A stretch of 54,006 nucleotides of DNA from Flavobacterium geliluteum. GTDB taxonomy: Bacteria; Bacteroidota; Bacteroidia; Flavobacteriales; Flavobacteriaceae. The position numbers and the translations under genes are program-made. Positions 16,291-24,966 of the stretch are shown in pieces. Each line of letters starts with the position of its first letter. Position 1 is the stretch's first letter. The stretch covers positions 1-54,006 of the forward strand of contig NZ_JAGFBV010000030.1 of the NCBI RefSeq assembly GCF_017948595.1. The letters are read 5' to 3'. Below the pieces are notes generated by a model. That model did not search any database. It was not told where the DNA came from and saw only the letters and a program-made list of their open reading frames with translations.

Positions 16291-18514
16291 TGTAAAAGCC
16301 CAAAAAGTGGTTCGTTATGATTTGCACGTTCGCGACACTTTAGTACATTTTTCTGGAAAAGAAAAACGAGCTATCAGTGTTAACGGACAAATCCCGATGC
16401 CAACATTAACTTTTACCGAAGGCGATATTGCAGAAATTTATGTGCATAACGATCTAAAAAAAGAAAATACGGCCTTGCATTGGCACGGATTATTCCTGCC
16501 TAATAAAGAAGATGGAGTTCCGTATCTAACTCAAATGCCAATTAAACCGGGCACTACACACAAATATACTTTCCCCATTATCCAGAACGGGACGTATTGG
16601 TACCACAGTCATTCGGGATTACAGGAGCAAATTGGTCTATACGGACTTTTTATCATCAATAAAAAGATCGACGATCCAACTTTTAGAAAAGGAATTGATG
16701 ATTTACCAACGGTTCCGATAATTTTAAGCGAATGGACAGATCTAAAACCTGAGAATGTCCAGAGAATGCTGCACAATGCCAACGATTGGTTTGCAATAAA
16801 AAAAGGCACAACACAAAGTTACGCCGAAGCCATTAAAAAAGATCAGTTTTCGACAAAAATCACCAACGAATGGAAACGCATGAATGCCATGGACGTTAGT
16901 GATGTTTATTATGAAAAATTTTTAATTAATGGAAAAAATGAAGATCAGTTGTCGCAATTCAAAGCTGGTGATAAAGTTAGATTACGAATTGCCAACGGAG
17001 GGGCTTCAAGTTATTTCTGGCTGACTTACGGAGGCGGAAAAATAACTGTTGTTGCCAGCGACGGCAACGATGTAGAGCCCGTAGAAGTTGACCGACTGAT
17101 TATCGCCGTTTCTGAAACCTATGATATTGTGGTTACGATTCCTGAGGAAAAAAAATCATTTGCTTTTTTGGCTACAGCCGAAGATCGAACGGGATCGGCG
17201 TCATTATTTTTGGGAAGCGGAACCAAACAACCTGTTGCACATCTTCCAAAATTAAAATATTTTGAAGGGATGAAAATGATGAATGACATGATGAAAATGA
17301 TGAATGACATGATGAAAATGAATGGTGAAATGAACGATATGGGAATGAAAATGTCTCTAAACAAAATGGACATGAATGCTGTAATGTATCCTGAAATTTC
17401 CGGAGATAATGAATCAGAAAAAGTTAAAAATCATTCTGGCCACAATATGGAAGACATGAAAATGACAATGGAAGAAAGCGATACAACAGCAGTCGCCGAA
17501 ATCACAACTCTTAATTACGGAATGCTGAAATCTCCAACCAAAACAACGTTGCCAAAAGAGGCACCAGTAAAAGAATTGCGTTTTGAATTGTCCGGAAACA
17601 TGAATCGGTACGTTTGGAGTTTAGACAATAAAGTGGTTTCTGAAACCGACAAAATTTTGATTAAAAAAGGTGAAAATGTTCGAATTGTGTTGTACAATAA
17701 CTCTATGATGCGTCATCCGATGCATTTGCATGGGCACGATTTTAGAATTTTGAATGAACACGGCGATTATTCTCCGCTGAAAAATGTGATCGATATTATG
17801 CCAATGGAAACTGATACTATAGAATTTCAGGCAAATGCAGATGGTGACTGGTTTTTTCACTGCCATATTTTATACCACATGATGGCCGGAATGGGGCGTA
17901 TTTTTAGTTATGAAAATTCAGCTCCAAATCCGCTGATTCATGATCCGAAAATGGCGTATAAAATGCTAAAAATGGATGATCGAATGTTCCATTTTATGGC
18001 TGAAAATGATTTTGCTTCCAACGGAAATGATGGGGAAGCAATGTTTAGCAACACCCGCTGGAGCATTGGCACCGAATGGAGATTGGGTTACAATGACAAA
18101 CACGGTTACGAAACAGAAACACATATTGGCCGATATATTGGCAAAATGCAATGGCTGATGCCTTTTATAGGTTTTGACTGGCGCTATCGTAAAATGGAAA
18201 TAGGCGAAAACGAGCAAAATATTTTTAATCAATCCAGCACCAAAGACAATCGCTCAGTTTTTAGTGCCGGTATCGAGTATACTCTACCAATGCTTGTAAA
18301 AGCTCAGGTTGAAGTTTATACAGATGGAAATTTGAGAGTTCAGTTTGAAAGAAAAGATATTCCGCTTTCGAGACGTTTACGAATGAATGTTATGTGGAAT
18401 ACCGACCGTGAATATATGGCAGGTTTAAAATATATCGTGGCCAGAAACTTCGGAGTCACTACGCATTATGACAGCGATATGGGAGTTGGTTTTGGAGTTA
18501 ATCTGAATTATTAG
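16247..18514 (+). CDS. Multicopper oxidase (CopA/PcoA type) fused to a CopB-like outer-membrane barrel
   Basis: A 755-residue secreted protein (signal MKLHTIIIFILITVSVKAQ). Three cupredoxin domains carry all copper ligands: HWHG (His78, His80), YHSHSG (His120, His122), HPMHLHGHDF near 490 and HCHILYHMMAGM near 538, the last with the type-1 Cys and Met. Residues about 341-400 are Met-rich (MMNDMMKM repeats), as in PcoA-like copper carriers. After residue about 575 the sequence changes to alternating amphipathic strands ending in VGFGVNLNY, resembling PcoB/CopB barrels. It therefore appears to combine Cu(I) oxidation with an envelope barrel in one chain. It overlaps copA by 44 nt. Confidence 0.85.
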   Translation: MKLHTIIIFILITVSVKAQKVVRYDLHVRDTLVHFSGKEKRAISVNGQIPMPTLTFTEGDIAEIYVHNDLKKENTALHWHGLFLPNKEDGVPYLTQMPIKPGTTHKYTFPIIQNGTYWYHSHSGLQEQIGLYGLFIINKKIDDPTFRKGIDDLPTVPIILSEWTDLKPENVQRMLHNANDWFAIKKGTTQSYAEAIKKDQFSTKITNEWKRMNAMDVSDVYYEKFLINGKNEDQLSQFKAGDKVRLRIANGGASSYFWLTYGGGKITVVASDGNDVEPVEVDRLIIAVSETYDIVVTIPEEKKSFAFLATAEDRTGSASLFLGSGTKQPVAHLPKLKYFEGMKMMNDMMKMMNDMMKMNGEMNDMGMKMSLNKMDMNAVMYPEISGDNESEKVKNHSGHNMEDMKMTMEESDTTAVAEITTLNYGMLKSPTKTTLPKEAPVKELRFELSGNMNRYVWSLDNKVVSETDKILIKKGENVRIVLYNNSMMRHPMHLHGHDFRILNEHGDYSPLKNVIDIMPMETDTIEFQANADGDWFFHCHILYHMMAGMGRIFSYENSAPNPLIHDPKMAYKMLKMDDRMFHFMAENDFASNGNDGEAMFSNTRWSIGTEWRLGYNDKHGYETETHIGRYIGKMQWLMPFIGFDWRYRKMEIGENEQNIFNQSSTKDNRSVFSAGIEYTLPMLVKAQVEVYTDGNLRVQFERKDIPLSRRLRMNVMWNTDREYMAGLKYIVARNFGVTTHYDSDMGVGFGVNLNY
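17270..17311 (+). repeat. Two tandem 21-nt copies encoding the Met-rich motif
   Basis: ATGAAAATGATGAATGACAT plus G is repeated exactly twice at 17270-17290 and 17291-17311, then decays. Being a multiple of three, it duplicates the seven-residue MKMMNDM motif in the oxidase, a simple route to extra Cu(I) ligands. Confidence 0.8.
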
Positions 18515-18612
18515 CATTGAAATATTAAACTATTCTTATTGGTATTGTCTCCAATAAAAAAAAACTAATCAATTGATGATTAAGGGTTTGTTTTTGTAGC
18601 CTCGGAAGGACA

Positions 18613-18623
18613 AATGTCGAACT
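18613..18623. repeat. Direct repeat AATGTCGAACT, left copy
   Basis: The same 11-mer occurs at 21140-21150 in the same orientation, on the other side of the decayed serine recombinase. It may mark crossover or target-site copies of a small mobile element of about 2.5 kb. It is short enough that chance is not excluded. Confidence 0.3.
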
Positions 18624-18751
18624 TTTTTTTAGAAGATTTAGAGCGTTTACTGAATATTCCTATGAATCCAAGGCTTTTTAGATAGACTGAAGTTGAAACA
18701 GCTATAATGATGTCAAATAGTTATTACCGAAGGAAATTATATTATTTGTTT

Positions 18752-19038
18752 TTAGAAATTGCTAACGAGATAAATAAACGTATCTGAAATTCCTGAAGAA
18801 AATGCATTAGATTTCCACTCTTTAGGACTTATATACCAACCGTTATTAATTTTGTTTACTCCTGCAAAAATACTTGCACAAACGGTTTGAATTTTAGACC
18901 CTGTTAATGCAATATCAAAATTACACCTTCTTGTAAATAATATTTTTGGCAGAGAACCATCGTAGCTTTCAAAATCTCATTTTGGTTAACTGTATCTATA
19001 TCAATCACCTCTGTTTCAAGAGATGAATGTTTATCTTA
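18752..19038 (-). pseudogene. Frameshifted remnant of an unrecognised gene
   Basis: The minus strand has two overlapping open frames that join as one protein if a frameshift near 18975 is repaired. The upstream frame reads SSLETEVIDIDTVNQNE. The downstream one reads DFESYDGSLPKILF, then LTGSKIQTVCASIFAG, then NGWYISPKEWKSN, and stops at 18752. The protein-like composition of both halves argues for former coding sequence. There is no good start codon, and I do not recognise the family. Its position between the copper module and the decayed recombinase fits a zone of insertion and deletion. Confidence 0.35.
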
Positions 19039-19147
19039 AGTTACTTTGGTAGATAGCCTTGCCAGCTGGCTTCTATGGTCATCCTTGTTAGGATTGATTA
19101 TTAATATTTATCATATTGCTTTTGATGCAAGAACGTCAACATCCTTT

Positions 19148-19459
19148 TCATTTCCTTTTGGTTTTGGATGTAGGGTTTTTACTTCCTTTGCTTTTAAAAA
19201 GCCTTATTAAATGATCTTTGGTTCGCAATGATCCTTTGTTTTTTTCGTCTTGAAATATTTCTGATTGTAGTGTGTAGGCAATTTCTTTGCTACTTGCCGA
19301 CTTGAGGGTTAAGCCACTTTCAGATAAATCTTTCTTTAAGGTGTTGTATTTGATTTCCAGCTCTTCGCTGTAATCCAAGTGAATACTTTTTATTATTCCT
19401 ATAATATCGCTATCACTACTTCTGTGATTTTGGTTTTCGATATATACATAATCTCCCAT
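19148..19459 (-). CDS. Hypothetical ORF, 103 aa, beside the recombinase
   Basis: A basic, Lys/Ser-rich protein starting MGDYVYIENQNHRSS, with a helical middle and a C-terminal tail SKGSKNPTSKTKRK. No domain recognised. Its ATG at 19457-19459 sits exactly where recognisable recombinase coding begins on the other strand, which suggests a junction between two sequences. It may be a truncated piece of a larger gene or a chance ORF. The preceding in-frame stop lies about 40 nt upstream of the ATG. Confidence 0.35.
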   Translation of the reverse strand: MGDYVYIENQNHRSSDSDIIGIIKSIHLDYSEELEIKYNTLKKDLSESGLTLKSASSKEIAYTLQSEIFQDEKNKGSLRTKDHLIRLFKSKGSKNPTSKTKRK

Positions 19460-21071
19460 ATATAAGGGTAAGTACAGATGAGCAGGCAGTCAAAGGATAT
19501 TCACAGCGAAGCCAGGCAGAAAGACTTGTGAAATATTGCTTGTTGCACAATATTGAGGTATTTGATACGGTTTTTCAGGATTTTTCCGCAAAAACTTTCA
19601 ATAGACCTCAATGGATGAAATTTTTCGAAATCCTTAAAACAAAAAATACAGCGGTAAATCTTGTGTTATTTACCAGTTGGGACAGATTTAGCAGAAATAT
19701 TGCCGATGCTTATTATATGATTCAAAAGCTTAAAAAGCTTGGGATTAATCCGCAAGCTATTGACCAGCCTATTGATTTGGAAATTCCGGAAAGCAAGATA
19801 ATGCTTGCCATGTATCTTGCGACATCCGAAGTAGAAAATGACAGGAAAAGCAAAAGCGTTCGCTTGGGCATCCATAAAGCAAAGCAAGAAGGCAAATGGA
19901 TGGGTAAGGCTCCATTAGGATACCAAAATCGGCAATCAATGACAGGTCGGAAATATATCGCACTGCAAGAACCAGAGGCATCATTACTGCGCAGCGCTTT
20001 TGAGATGATAGGCAGAGATGAGTATAGCATTAATTACATATATAAACACGTTGTTTCGGTTGGGCTAAAATGCAGCAGGAGTAATTTCAGTACATTAATA
20101 AGAAATCTTGTTTATTGTGGGCAAATAATTATTCCTGAATTTGGAATAGAAAAGAGATATGTTAACGATGGCATCAATGAGCGGCTTATTTCAATATTAT
20201 TATTTGAGAAGGTACAAGAGATATTAAATAAAAGAAGAAAAAAAGCATCCAGAAAAGTAGTCCTAAGTGACCATCTTATTTTAAGAGGCTTTCTGCTTTG
20301 TCCCGACTGCGGAAAAACACTGACAGGAAGCGGTTATATGGGAAGATCGGAAAAATATTATTACTATCATTGCTCGTTAGGCTGTAAATTCAGAACGAGA
20401 GCCGATAGTGTAAACCAGCAATTTTTACTTTTTCTAAAAAAATTAAAAGCCCGGGAACCTTATACTGAATTATCTGAAATGATTTTAAAAGATATATCCT
20501 GTGAGGGCTACAAAAAAACTCGTCAGATCAATCTCAGCTTACCTTAAGAGTAGAGAAATTATTGGATCGGATAATCAATGCACGCGATTTATTCTCTAAA
20601 GGAGATATTGATTATGATGATTATATGACAATAAGATTACACTGCCAAGACCAAATCAAAGCTGGGATTAAAGAACTGCAACAGCTTGCTATAAATTCCG
20701 TTGCTCCTGCAGGTATGCTAAACCAAAATTCTCCACTAAATGGGATATATGAGTTTTATAAAAAAGCAGACACTTTATCTAAAAGACAACTTATTGCTCT
20801 CATATTCCCTGTAAAAGTAATTCCAGATAATTTTGAAACTATGGTCAATCAGCCAATGAAAATCATTTTTAACCTAAAGTATAATTTGACAAGCCCAATC
20901 CAAGAAGATTATTTCGAAGTAGCTACTAAAATTTCTGAAGAAAAGTATTTGAAAGTTATCGCTAAAGCTGTCGTTAAAAATGAAATTATTACACCTGAAA
21001 TAGCTTCTCAGATCATATTTTTCTTAAAAAGGGTAATTTTTACCTTATTTAAGGGTAAAAGCAAAAATTAG
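19459..21071 (+). pseudogene. Decayed serine (resolvase/invertase-type) site-specific recombinase
   Basis: Recognisable coding begins at YIRVSTDEQAVKGYSQ (19459), which includes the catalytic Ser codon at 19471. No ATG, GTG or TTG lies in frame between the upstream TAA and that motif; the first usable codon is GTG 19528, which would lose the nucleophile. The catalytic domain continues (TSWDRFSRN), then a recombinase domain (GKAPLGYQN), then a zinc-ribbon (CPDCGKTLTGSG, YYHCSLGCKF). At A7 (20512-20518) the frame breaks and stops at 20547. Adding one A restores the coiled-coil tail LLDRIINARDLFSKGDID, encoded to 21071. Two lesions mean it is probably inactive. Confidence 0.8.
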
Positions 21072-21320
21072 CGGCATTTTATTTCACTTATAATCAATTA
21101 ATTATGTCGGGTTCGATACTTTTTAGGTACCTTGACAGGAATGTCGAACTAAAATATCAGATAAATTTGACTTTATTTATATAATTACCTGATTATAAGT
21201 GTTTTGATTTTAAAATAGAATAAAATTTTTATTTTTTTTAAAACTGTAAAGTATTCAAGCTTCTTAACAATCATTTGCTGAATATATGATTGTAATGCCT
21301 TGATTTTTATCGTATTGTAT
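21072..21320. other. AT-rich spacer after the recombinase
   Basis: About 250 nt with no gene. It carries the right copy of AATGTCGAACT at 21140-21150 and, just before it, GGTTCGA (about 21109-21115), whose GTTCGA is an inverted match to TCGAAC. Together these make a candidate recombination site, but nothing else is seen. Confidence 0.35.
21140..21150. repeat. Direct repeat AATGTCGAACT, right copy
   Basis: Identical to 18613-18623. It lies 69 nt past the recombinase stop, preceded by GACAGG where the left copy has GGACA. See the left copy for interpretation. Confidence 0.3.
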
Positions 21321-21364
21321 AAAAAAGAAACTGGTAAGACATCATTATGATATCTTACCAGTTT
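21321..21364 (-). terminator. Terminator of the tRNA-Met transcript
   Basis: Perfect 12-bp stem AAACTGGTAAGA (21328-21339) with TCTTACCAGTTT (21353-21364). On the minus strand it is followed by CTTTTTT, and it lies directly downstream of the tRNA 3' end. Confidence 0.85.
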
Positions 21365-21366
21365 AG

Positions 21367-21440
21367 TAGCGAGGACGGGAGTTGAACCCGTGACCTCAGG
21401 GTTATGAATCCTGCGCTCTAACCAACTGAGCTACCTCGCC
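21367..21440 (-). tRNA. tRNA-Met (anticodon CAT)
   Basis: A 74-nt cloverleaf on the minus strand. Acceptor GGCGAGG pairs with CCTCGCT, D-stem GCTC/GAGC, anticodon loop TTCATAA giving CAT, and T-arm ACGGG-TTCAACT-CCCGT. The last anticodon-stem pair is A·C. The acceptor 5' end is G1 opposite T72, so this is not the initiator form's C1·A72 type. Elongator Met is likeliest; a lysidine-modified Ile tRNA is the alternative. The CCA end is not encoded. Confidence 0.93.
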
Positions 21441-21476
21441 AAGACTTCATCAGGAATGAATCCCTCATTGCGGGTG

Positions 21477-21506
21477 CAAATATAAAAATTATATTATAGC
21501 TAACAA
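21477..21506 (-). promoter_or_regulatory. Promoter of tRNA-Met
   Basis: On the minus strand, TTG (21504-21506), a 19-nt spacer, then TATATTTG (21477-21484). This is a full match to the Bacteroidota pattern, placing transcription start some 30 nt before the tRNA. Confidence 0.7.
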
Positions 21507-21593
21507 GCATAAATTGAAGAAAAAAAAATATTTTTAAAAAAGCTTTTTTTTTGAACATATATTCTTATATTTCAAAAAAATTTAAAGTAGTCC

Positions 21594-21986
21594 ATGGATT
21601 CAAAAATACGTTACGAAATCGAGTTTCCGATCAATTCTTCACCGCAATTATTGTATCAATATATATCAACTCCGTCTGGATTATCAGAGTGGTTTGCTGA
21701 TAATGTAAATTCTAGAGGTGAGTTCTTTACTTTTATCTGGAACGATTCGCAAGAAAAAGCGCGTCTGGCATCTAAAAAAACAGGTGAAAAAGTAAAATTT
21801 AAATGGGTTGATGAAAGCAGCAAGGACACAGAATATTTTTTTGAATTACATATCTTGGTAGATGAACTTACCAAAGATGTCTCACTGATGGTGGTAGATT
21901 TTGCAGAAAAAGAAGAAATAGGTGAGGCTAAACAATTGTGGGAGAATCAAATATCAGACTTGAAACATCTTATAGGATCTGTTTAG
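21594..21986 (+). CDS. START-like (SRPBCC-fold) domain protein
   Basis: A 130-residue soluble protein made of a single START-like domain: EIEFPINSSPQLLYQYISTPSGLSEWFADNV at the N-terminus, a β-grip in the middle (EKVKFKWVDES, YFFELHILVD) and a C-terminal helix (WENQISDLKHLIG). Single-domain START-like proteins of this kind are widespread in Flavobacteriia, and their ligand is unknown. It precedes the PLP enzyme by 54 nt, but a -7 element in that gap suggests the second gene has its own promoter. Confidence 0.85.
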   Translation: MDSKIRYEIEFPINSSPQLLYQYISTPSGLSEWFADNVNSRGEFFTFIWNDSQEKARLASKKTGEKVKFKWVDESSKDTEYFFELHILVDELTKDVSLMVVDFAEKEEIGEAKQLWENQISDLKHLIGSV

Positions 21987-22006
21987 TAAAAGTCTATTTT
22001 ATACCT

Positions 22007-22014
22007 TATATTTG
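22007..22014 (+). promoter_or_regulatory. -7 element TATATTTG of the aminotransferase gene
   Basis: Exact TAnnTTTG match 26 nt before the ATG at 22041. No clear TTG at the -33 position. Confidence 0.45.
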
Positions 22015-22040
22015 CCCTGAACGAAATTCAGGTTTTTTTT

Positions 22041-22880
22041 ATGATTAATTTTAACGGAAATATAGTAGCGCAAAATGATAATATAATGGTTCAAAATCGT
22101 GCTTTTTTGTACGGAGATGGCGTTTTTGAAACACTGAAAATTATTAACAGCAAAATACTATTTCTTGAAGACCATTATTTTAGATTAATGGCTGCAATGC
22201 GTGTAGTTAGAATGGAAATTCCGATGAATTTTACCATGGAATACCTCGAAGAGCAAATTTTGAAATTGGTGCAGCAAAATACTGTTTCCGATTCTGCAAG
22301 AGCAAGAATTACTGTTTTTCGCAACGACGGAGGTTTGTATTTGCCTCTTACAAACGAGGTTTCTTTTTTAATACAGGCGTCTTCGCTCGAAAATACTTTG
22401 TATCCTGTGCATACAAATGCTTACGAGGTCGATTTGTACAAAGATTTCTATGTTTCAAAACAATTGCTGTCTTCTATAAAATCGACCAATAAAATGATCA
22501 ATATTACAGGTAGTATTTTTGCACACGAAAATGGTTTAGATAATTGTATTTTACTTAATGATACTAAAAACGTTGTGGAAGCGCTACAAGGTAATTTGTT
22601 TATGGTTTTGGAGAAAAAACTTATTACACCGCCTGTTTCAGAAGGTTGTCTGAATGGAGTGATGCGTAAACAAATTTTAGCTTTGGCTAAAAAAATAAAA
22701 GACTTAGAGGTTGTTGAAGAAGTTATTTCTCCATTTGATCTTCAAAAAGCAGATGAGTTATTTTTGACAAATGTAATCACAGGAATACAGCCGATAACCC
22801 AATATCGAAAAAAGGAATTTAAAACTGATTTGGCGCATTTATTATTGCAAAAGCTAAATGAATCCCTATCTGAAAATTAA
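22041..22880 (+). CDS. PLP-dependent class IV aminotransferase / aminodeoxychorismate lyase-like enzyme
   Basis: A 279-residue fold-type IV PLP enzyme. Family marks are NRAFLYGDGVFETLKI at residues 18-33, RARITVFRNDGGLY, the lysine segment SSIKSTNKMINI (probable Schiff-base Lys), and phosphate-cup motifs NVVEALQGNLF and PPVSEGCLNGVMR. The size and single domain fit either branched-chain or D-amino-acid aminotransferase or 4-amino-4-deoxychorismate lyase (PabC), which supplies p-aminobenzoate for folate. No other pab gene is nearby, so I leave the symbol blank. The stop overlaps the converging yqgE-like gene by 4 nt. Confidence 0.85.
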   Translation: MINFNGNIVAQNDNIMVQNRAFLYGDGVFETLKIINSKILFLEDHYFRLMAAMRVVRMEIPMNFTMEYLEEQILKLVQQNTVSDSARARITVFRNDGGLYLPLTNEVSFLIQASSLENTLYPVHTNAYEVDLYKDFYVSKQLLSSIKSTNKMINITGSIFAHENGLDNCILLNDTKNVVEALQGNLFMVLEKKLITPPVSEGCLNGVMRKQILALAKKIKDLEVVEEVISPFDLQKADELFLTNVITGIQPITQYRKKEFKTDLAHLLLQKLNESLSEN

Positions 22881-23437
22881 TTCAGATAAGGGTTTTCAGG
22901 GGCATTAGACCATATTAGATAATCGCCGCCAAGCTCAATAATCTGTTCTTTCCAGAAATGAGTGGTAGATTTTCCGATAATCTTGTTCTTATAACTATTG
23001 TTGGTGATGATCCAAGAGTTGCCTTGCATTTCGTTTTCAAGCTGGTTTTCGTCCCAACCGGTGTATCCTAAGAAAAAGCGGATATTATTTTTACTAATAG
23101 ATCCGTTATTTATTAAGTCCTTCGTGGATTCAAAATCACCTCCCCAATAAATGCCATTTGAAATTTCAACACTATTCGGAATCAAATCAGGAATATTGTG
23201 AATAAAATACAAGTTGTCTTGCTCTACAGGTCCTCCGTTATATATCTTAAAGGTCGCTTCGATTTCAGGAATTAAGTCATTAATGGTATATTTTAATGGC
23301 TTATTGATAATGAAACCTATTGATCCTTCTTTGTTATGGTCTGCTAATAAAATTACCGATCTATTAAATGATAAATCTCCAATTATCGAAGGTTCGGCTA
23401 TAAGCAGGTGTCCTTTTTTTAATTTTTCTGAAATCAT
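22877..23437 (-). CDS. YqgE/AlgH family protein
   Basis: A 186-residue protein from ATG 23437. The frame is open to 23506, but the extra 23 residues are hydrophobic and unrelated to the family. The family start KKGHLLIAEPSIIGDLSFNRSVILL is followed by GSIGFIINKPL, then FYNGGPV-like YNGGPVEQDNLYFIH and FFLGYTGWDENQLENEM. The fold is known from structures but its cellular role is not settled. It converges tail-to-tail with the PLP enzyme gene. Confidence 0.9.
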   Translation of the reverse strand: MISEKLKKGHLLIAEPSIIGDLSFNRSVILLADHNKEGSIGFIINKPLKYTINDLIPEIEATFKIYNGGPVEQDNLYFIHNIPDLIPNSVEISNGIYWGGDFESTKDLINNGSISKNNIRFFLGYTGWDENQLENEMQGNSWIITNNSYKNKIIGKSTTHFWKEQIIELGGDYLIWSNAPENPYLN

Positions 23438-23510
23438 ACGGCTACAATTTTTATTAAATTTAATAATAAAAATTTTAAAAACCCAAAGAAAACCAATAAA
23501 CTGCATAAAA

Positions 23511-23534
23511 AAAACCTTCCGAATGGAAGGTTTT
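23511..23534. terminator. Terminator downstream of the HU gene
   Basis: Stem AAAACCTTCC / GGAAGGTTTT with a 4-nt loop. On the minus strand it is followed by eight T, so it ends the HU transcript. Confidence 0.85.
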
Positions 23535-23564
23535 GATTATATTAAAAGTTTAATAAACTAAGTA

Positions 23565-23837
23565 TTAGTTTACTGCACCTTCTAATTCAGCTCCAGCTTT
23601 GAATTTTACAACATTTTTAGCAGCGATTTGAATAGTTTTTCCAGTTTGAGGATTTCTACCGTCTCTAGCAGCTCTAGCAGATACTGACCATGATCCAAAA
23701 CCTACCAATGATACTCTTCCACCTTTTTTCAAAGTAGTACCTACGTTCCCTAAAAATGATTCTAAAGCTAATTTTGCCGCAGCTTTTGTGATTCCTGCAT
23801 CAGCAGCGATAGCATCGATTAATTCTGATTTGTTCAT
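23565..23837 (-). CDS. hup: HU-family nucleoid DNA-binding protein
   Basis: A 90-residue protein covering a complete HU subunit: MNKSELIDAIAADAGITKAAAKLALE (helical body), then GRVSLVGFGSWSVSARAARDG with the flexible arm GRNPQTGKTIQIAAK, and VVKFKAGAEL at the C-terminus. The proline-bearing arm tip (RNPQTG) that bends DNA is intact. It is monocistronic with its own strong promoter and terminator, as expected for an abundant nucleoid protein. Confidence 0.96.
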   Translation of the reverse strand: MNKSELIDAIAADAGITKAAAKLALESFLGNVGTTLKKGGRVSLVGFGSWSVSARAARDGRNPQTGKTIQIAAKNVVKFKAGAELEGAVN

Positions 23838-23882
23838 AATAATTTAGTTATTAATTGTTGGTTAAAAAAAATTGTTAATACA

Positions 23883-23912
23883 CAAATTTAGGAGGAAATC
23901 CGTTCCTTGCAA
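23883..23912 (-). promoter_or_regulatory. Promoter of the HU gene
   Basis: Minus-strand TTG (23910-23912), a 19-nt spacer, then TAAATTTG (23883-23890), exact for both elements. The leader is about 40 nt. Confidence 0.7.
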
Positions 23913-24018
23913 GTGTTTTCTCTAAATTTAGCAATAATTGTTAATAACTTGCTTTTTTTGTTCATAACACCGTCAGTTTTATCACCAAATACAGGTAGAA
24001 ACCCCTGTTTTGTTGGTG

Positions 24019-24966
24019 TTAATAGACTTTTGCAGTTTCCTGAAAAATGATTCCGTTTAGCAATTCTGATGCTTTCATTTTCTTTTTGCCTGGTAATTGT
24101 AAACTTAAAATTTCAATAAAGCCTTCTTTAATGGCAATTTTAATCTCTTTTTTGCTGCTAATTAAGCTTCCGATCTCATAAGAATGTTCTTCCAGAACAA
24201 GTTTTGCCTCGTATATTTTGATGTTTAATTCTTCTTCTTTGTCTTTAAGAAAACACCAGGCAGCTGGATAAGGACTCAAGCCACGAATCAGATTATTGAT
24301 TTCCTCGCCCGATTTTGTCCAGTCAATTTTGCAGTTTTCTTTGTTTAGTTTATACGCTGTTTTTATTTCTGCATCTTCTTGTTGAATCGTCGTGGAGACA
24401 TTTCCTTTTTCAATTATTTTCAGGGTTTCAATAACAGTTGTACTTCCCAAATTCATCAGGCGGTCGTGCAATTGTCCCGCATTTTCGTCTGGATCAATGC
24501 CAATTTCCGAATTTAGGATCATGGCACCGGTGTCTATTTTATCATCAATAAAAAAAGTGGTAACTCCGGTTTTGGTTTCTCCATTTATGATAGCCCAATT
24601 GATCGGGGCGGCTCCTCTGTAATTAGGTAATAGCGATGCATGAAGATTAAAAGTCCCTAAAGCTGGCATTTCCCAAACTACTTTTGGTAACATTCTAAAA
24701 GCAACTATGATTTGCAAATTAGCATTCAATGCCTTCAATTCAGCAAGGAAATTCTCGTCTTTAAGATTTGTGGGTTGTAACAAAGTCAGATTGTTTGCCA
24801 GCGCATATTCTTTTACAGCCGAATATTTTATTTTTTGCCCGCGACCCGCCGGTTTATCAGCAGCGGTAATAACGCCTACGACATCGTAATTGTTTTTGAT
24901 GATGGTAGCTAGAATTCCGACAGCGAATTCTGGAGTTCCCATAAATATAATTCTCAATTTTTCCAT
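24019..24966 (-). CDS. fmt: Methionyl-tRNA formyltransferase
   Basis: A 315-residue cytosolic enzyme that formylates initiator Met-tRNA using 10-formyltetrahydrofolate. The N-terminal formyltransferase domain has FMGTPEFAVGIL, the catalytic region LHASLLPNYRGAAPINWAI (Asn/His loop) and TTFFIDDKIDTGAMI. The C-terminal OB-like domain starts near 205 (IRGLSPYPAAWCFL). Length is typical. It overlaps the recQ stop by 1 nt, so the two are translated from one message with recQ first. Confidence 0.96.
   Translation of the reverse strand: MEKLRIIFMGTPEFAVGILATIIKNNYDVVGVITAADKPAGRGQKIKYSAVKEYALANNLTLLQPTNLKDENFLAELKALNANLQIIVAFRMLPKVVWEMPALGTFNLHASLLPNYRGAAPINWAIINGETKTGVTTFFIDDKIDTGAMILNSEIGIDPDENAGQLHDRLMNLGSTTVIETLKIIEKGNVSTTIQQEDAEIKTAYKLNKENCKIDWTKSGEEINNLIRGLSPYPAAWCFLKDKEEELNIKIYEAKLVLEEHSYEIGSLISSKKEIKIAIKEGFIEILSLQLPGKKKMKASELLNGIIFQETAKVY

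Noticed and set aside
17270..17311. Tandem 21-nt repeat as a possible CRISPR or minisatellite
   Set aside because: Only two exact units inside a coding frame encoding Met-rich residues; no spacers.
21367..21440. tRNA gene as the attachment site of the nearby recombinase
   Set aside because: Serine recombinases rarely use tRNA genes, the tRNA is intact and no partial tRNA copy is seen on the far side.
23438..23506. Longer start for the YqgE-like protein
   Set aside because: The extra residues precede the normal family N-terminus and are unrelated to it; ATG 23437 fits the family length.
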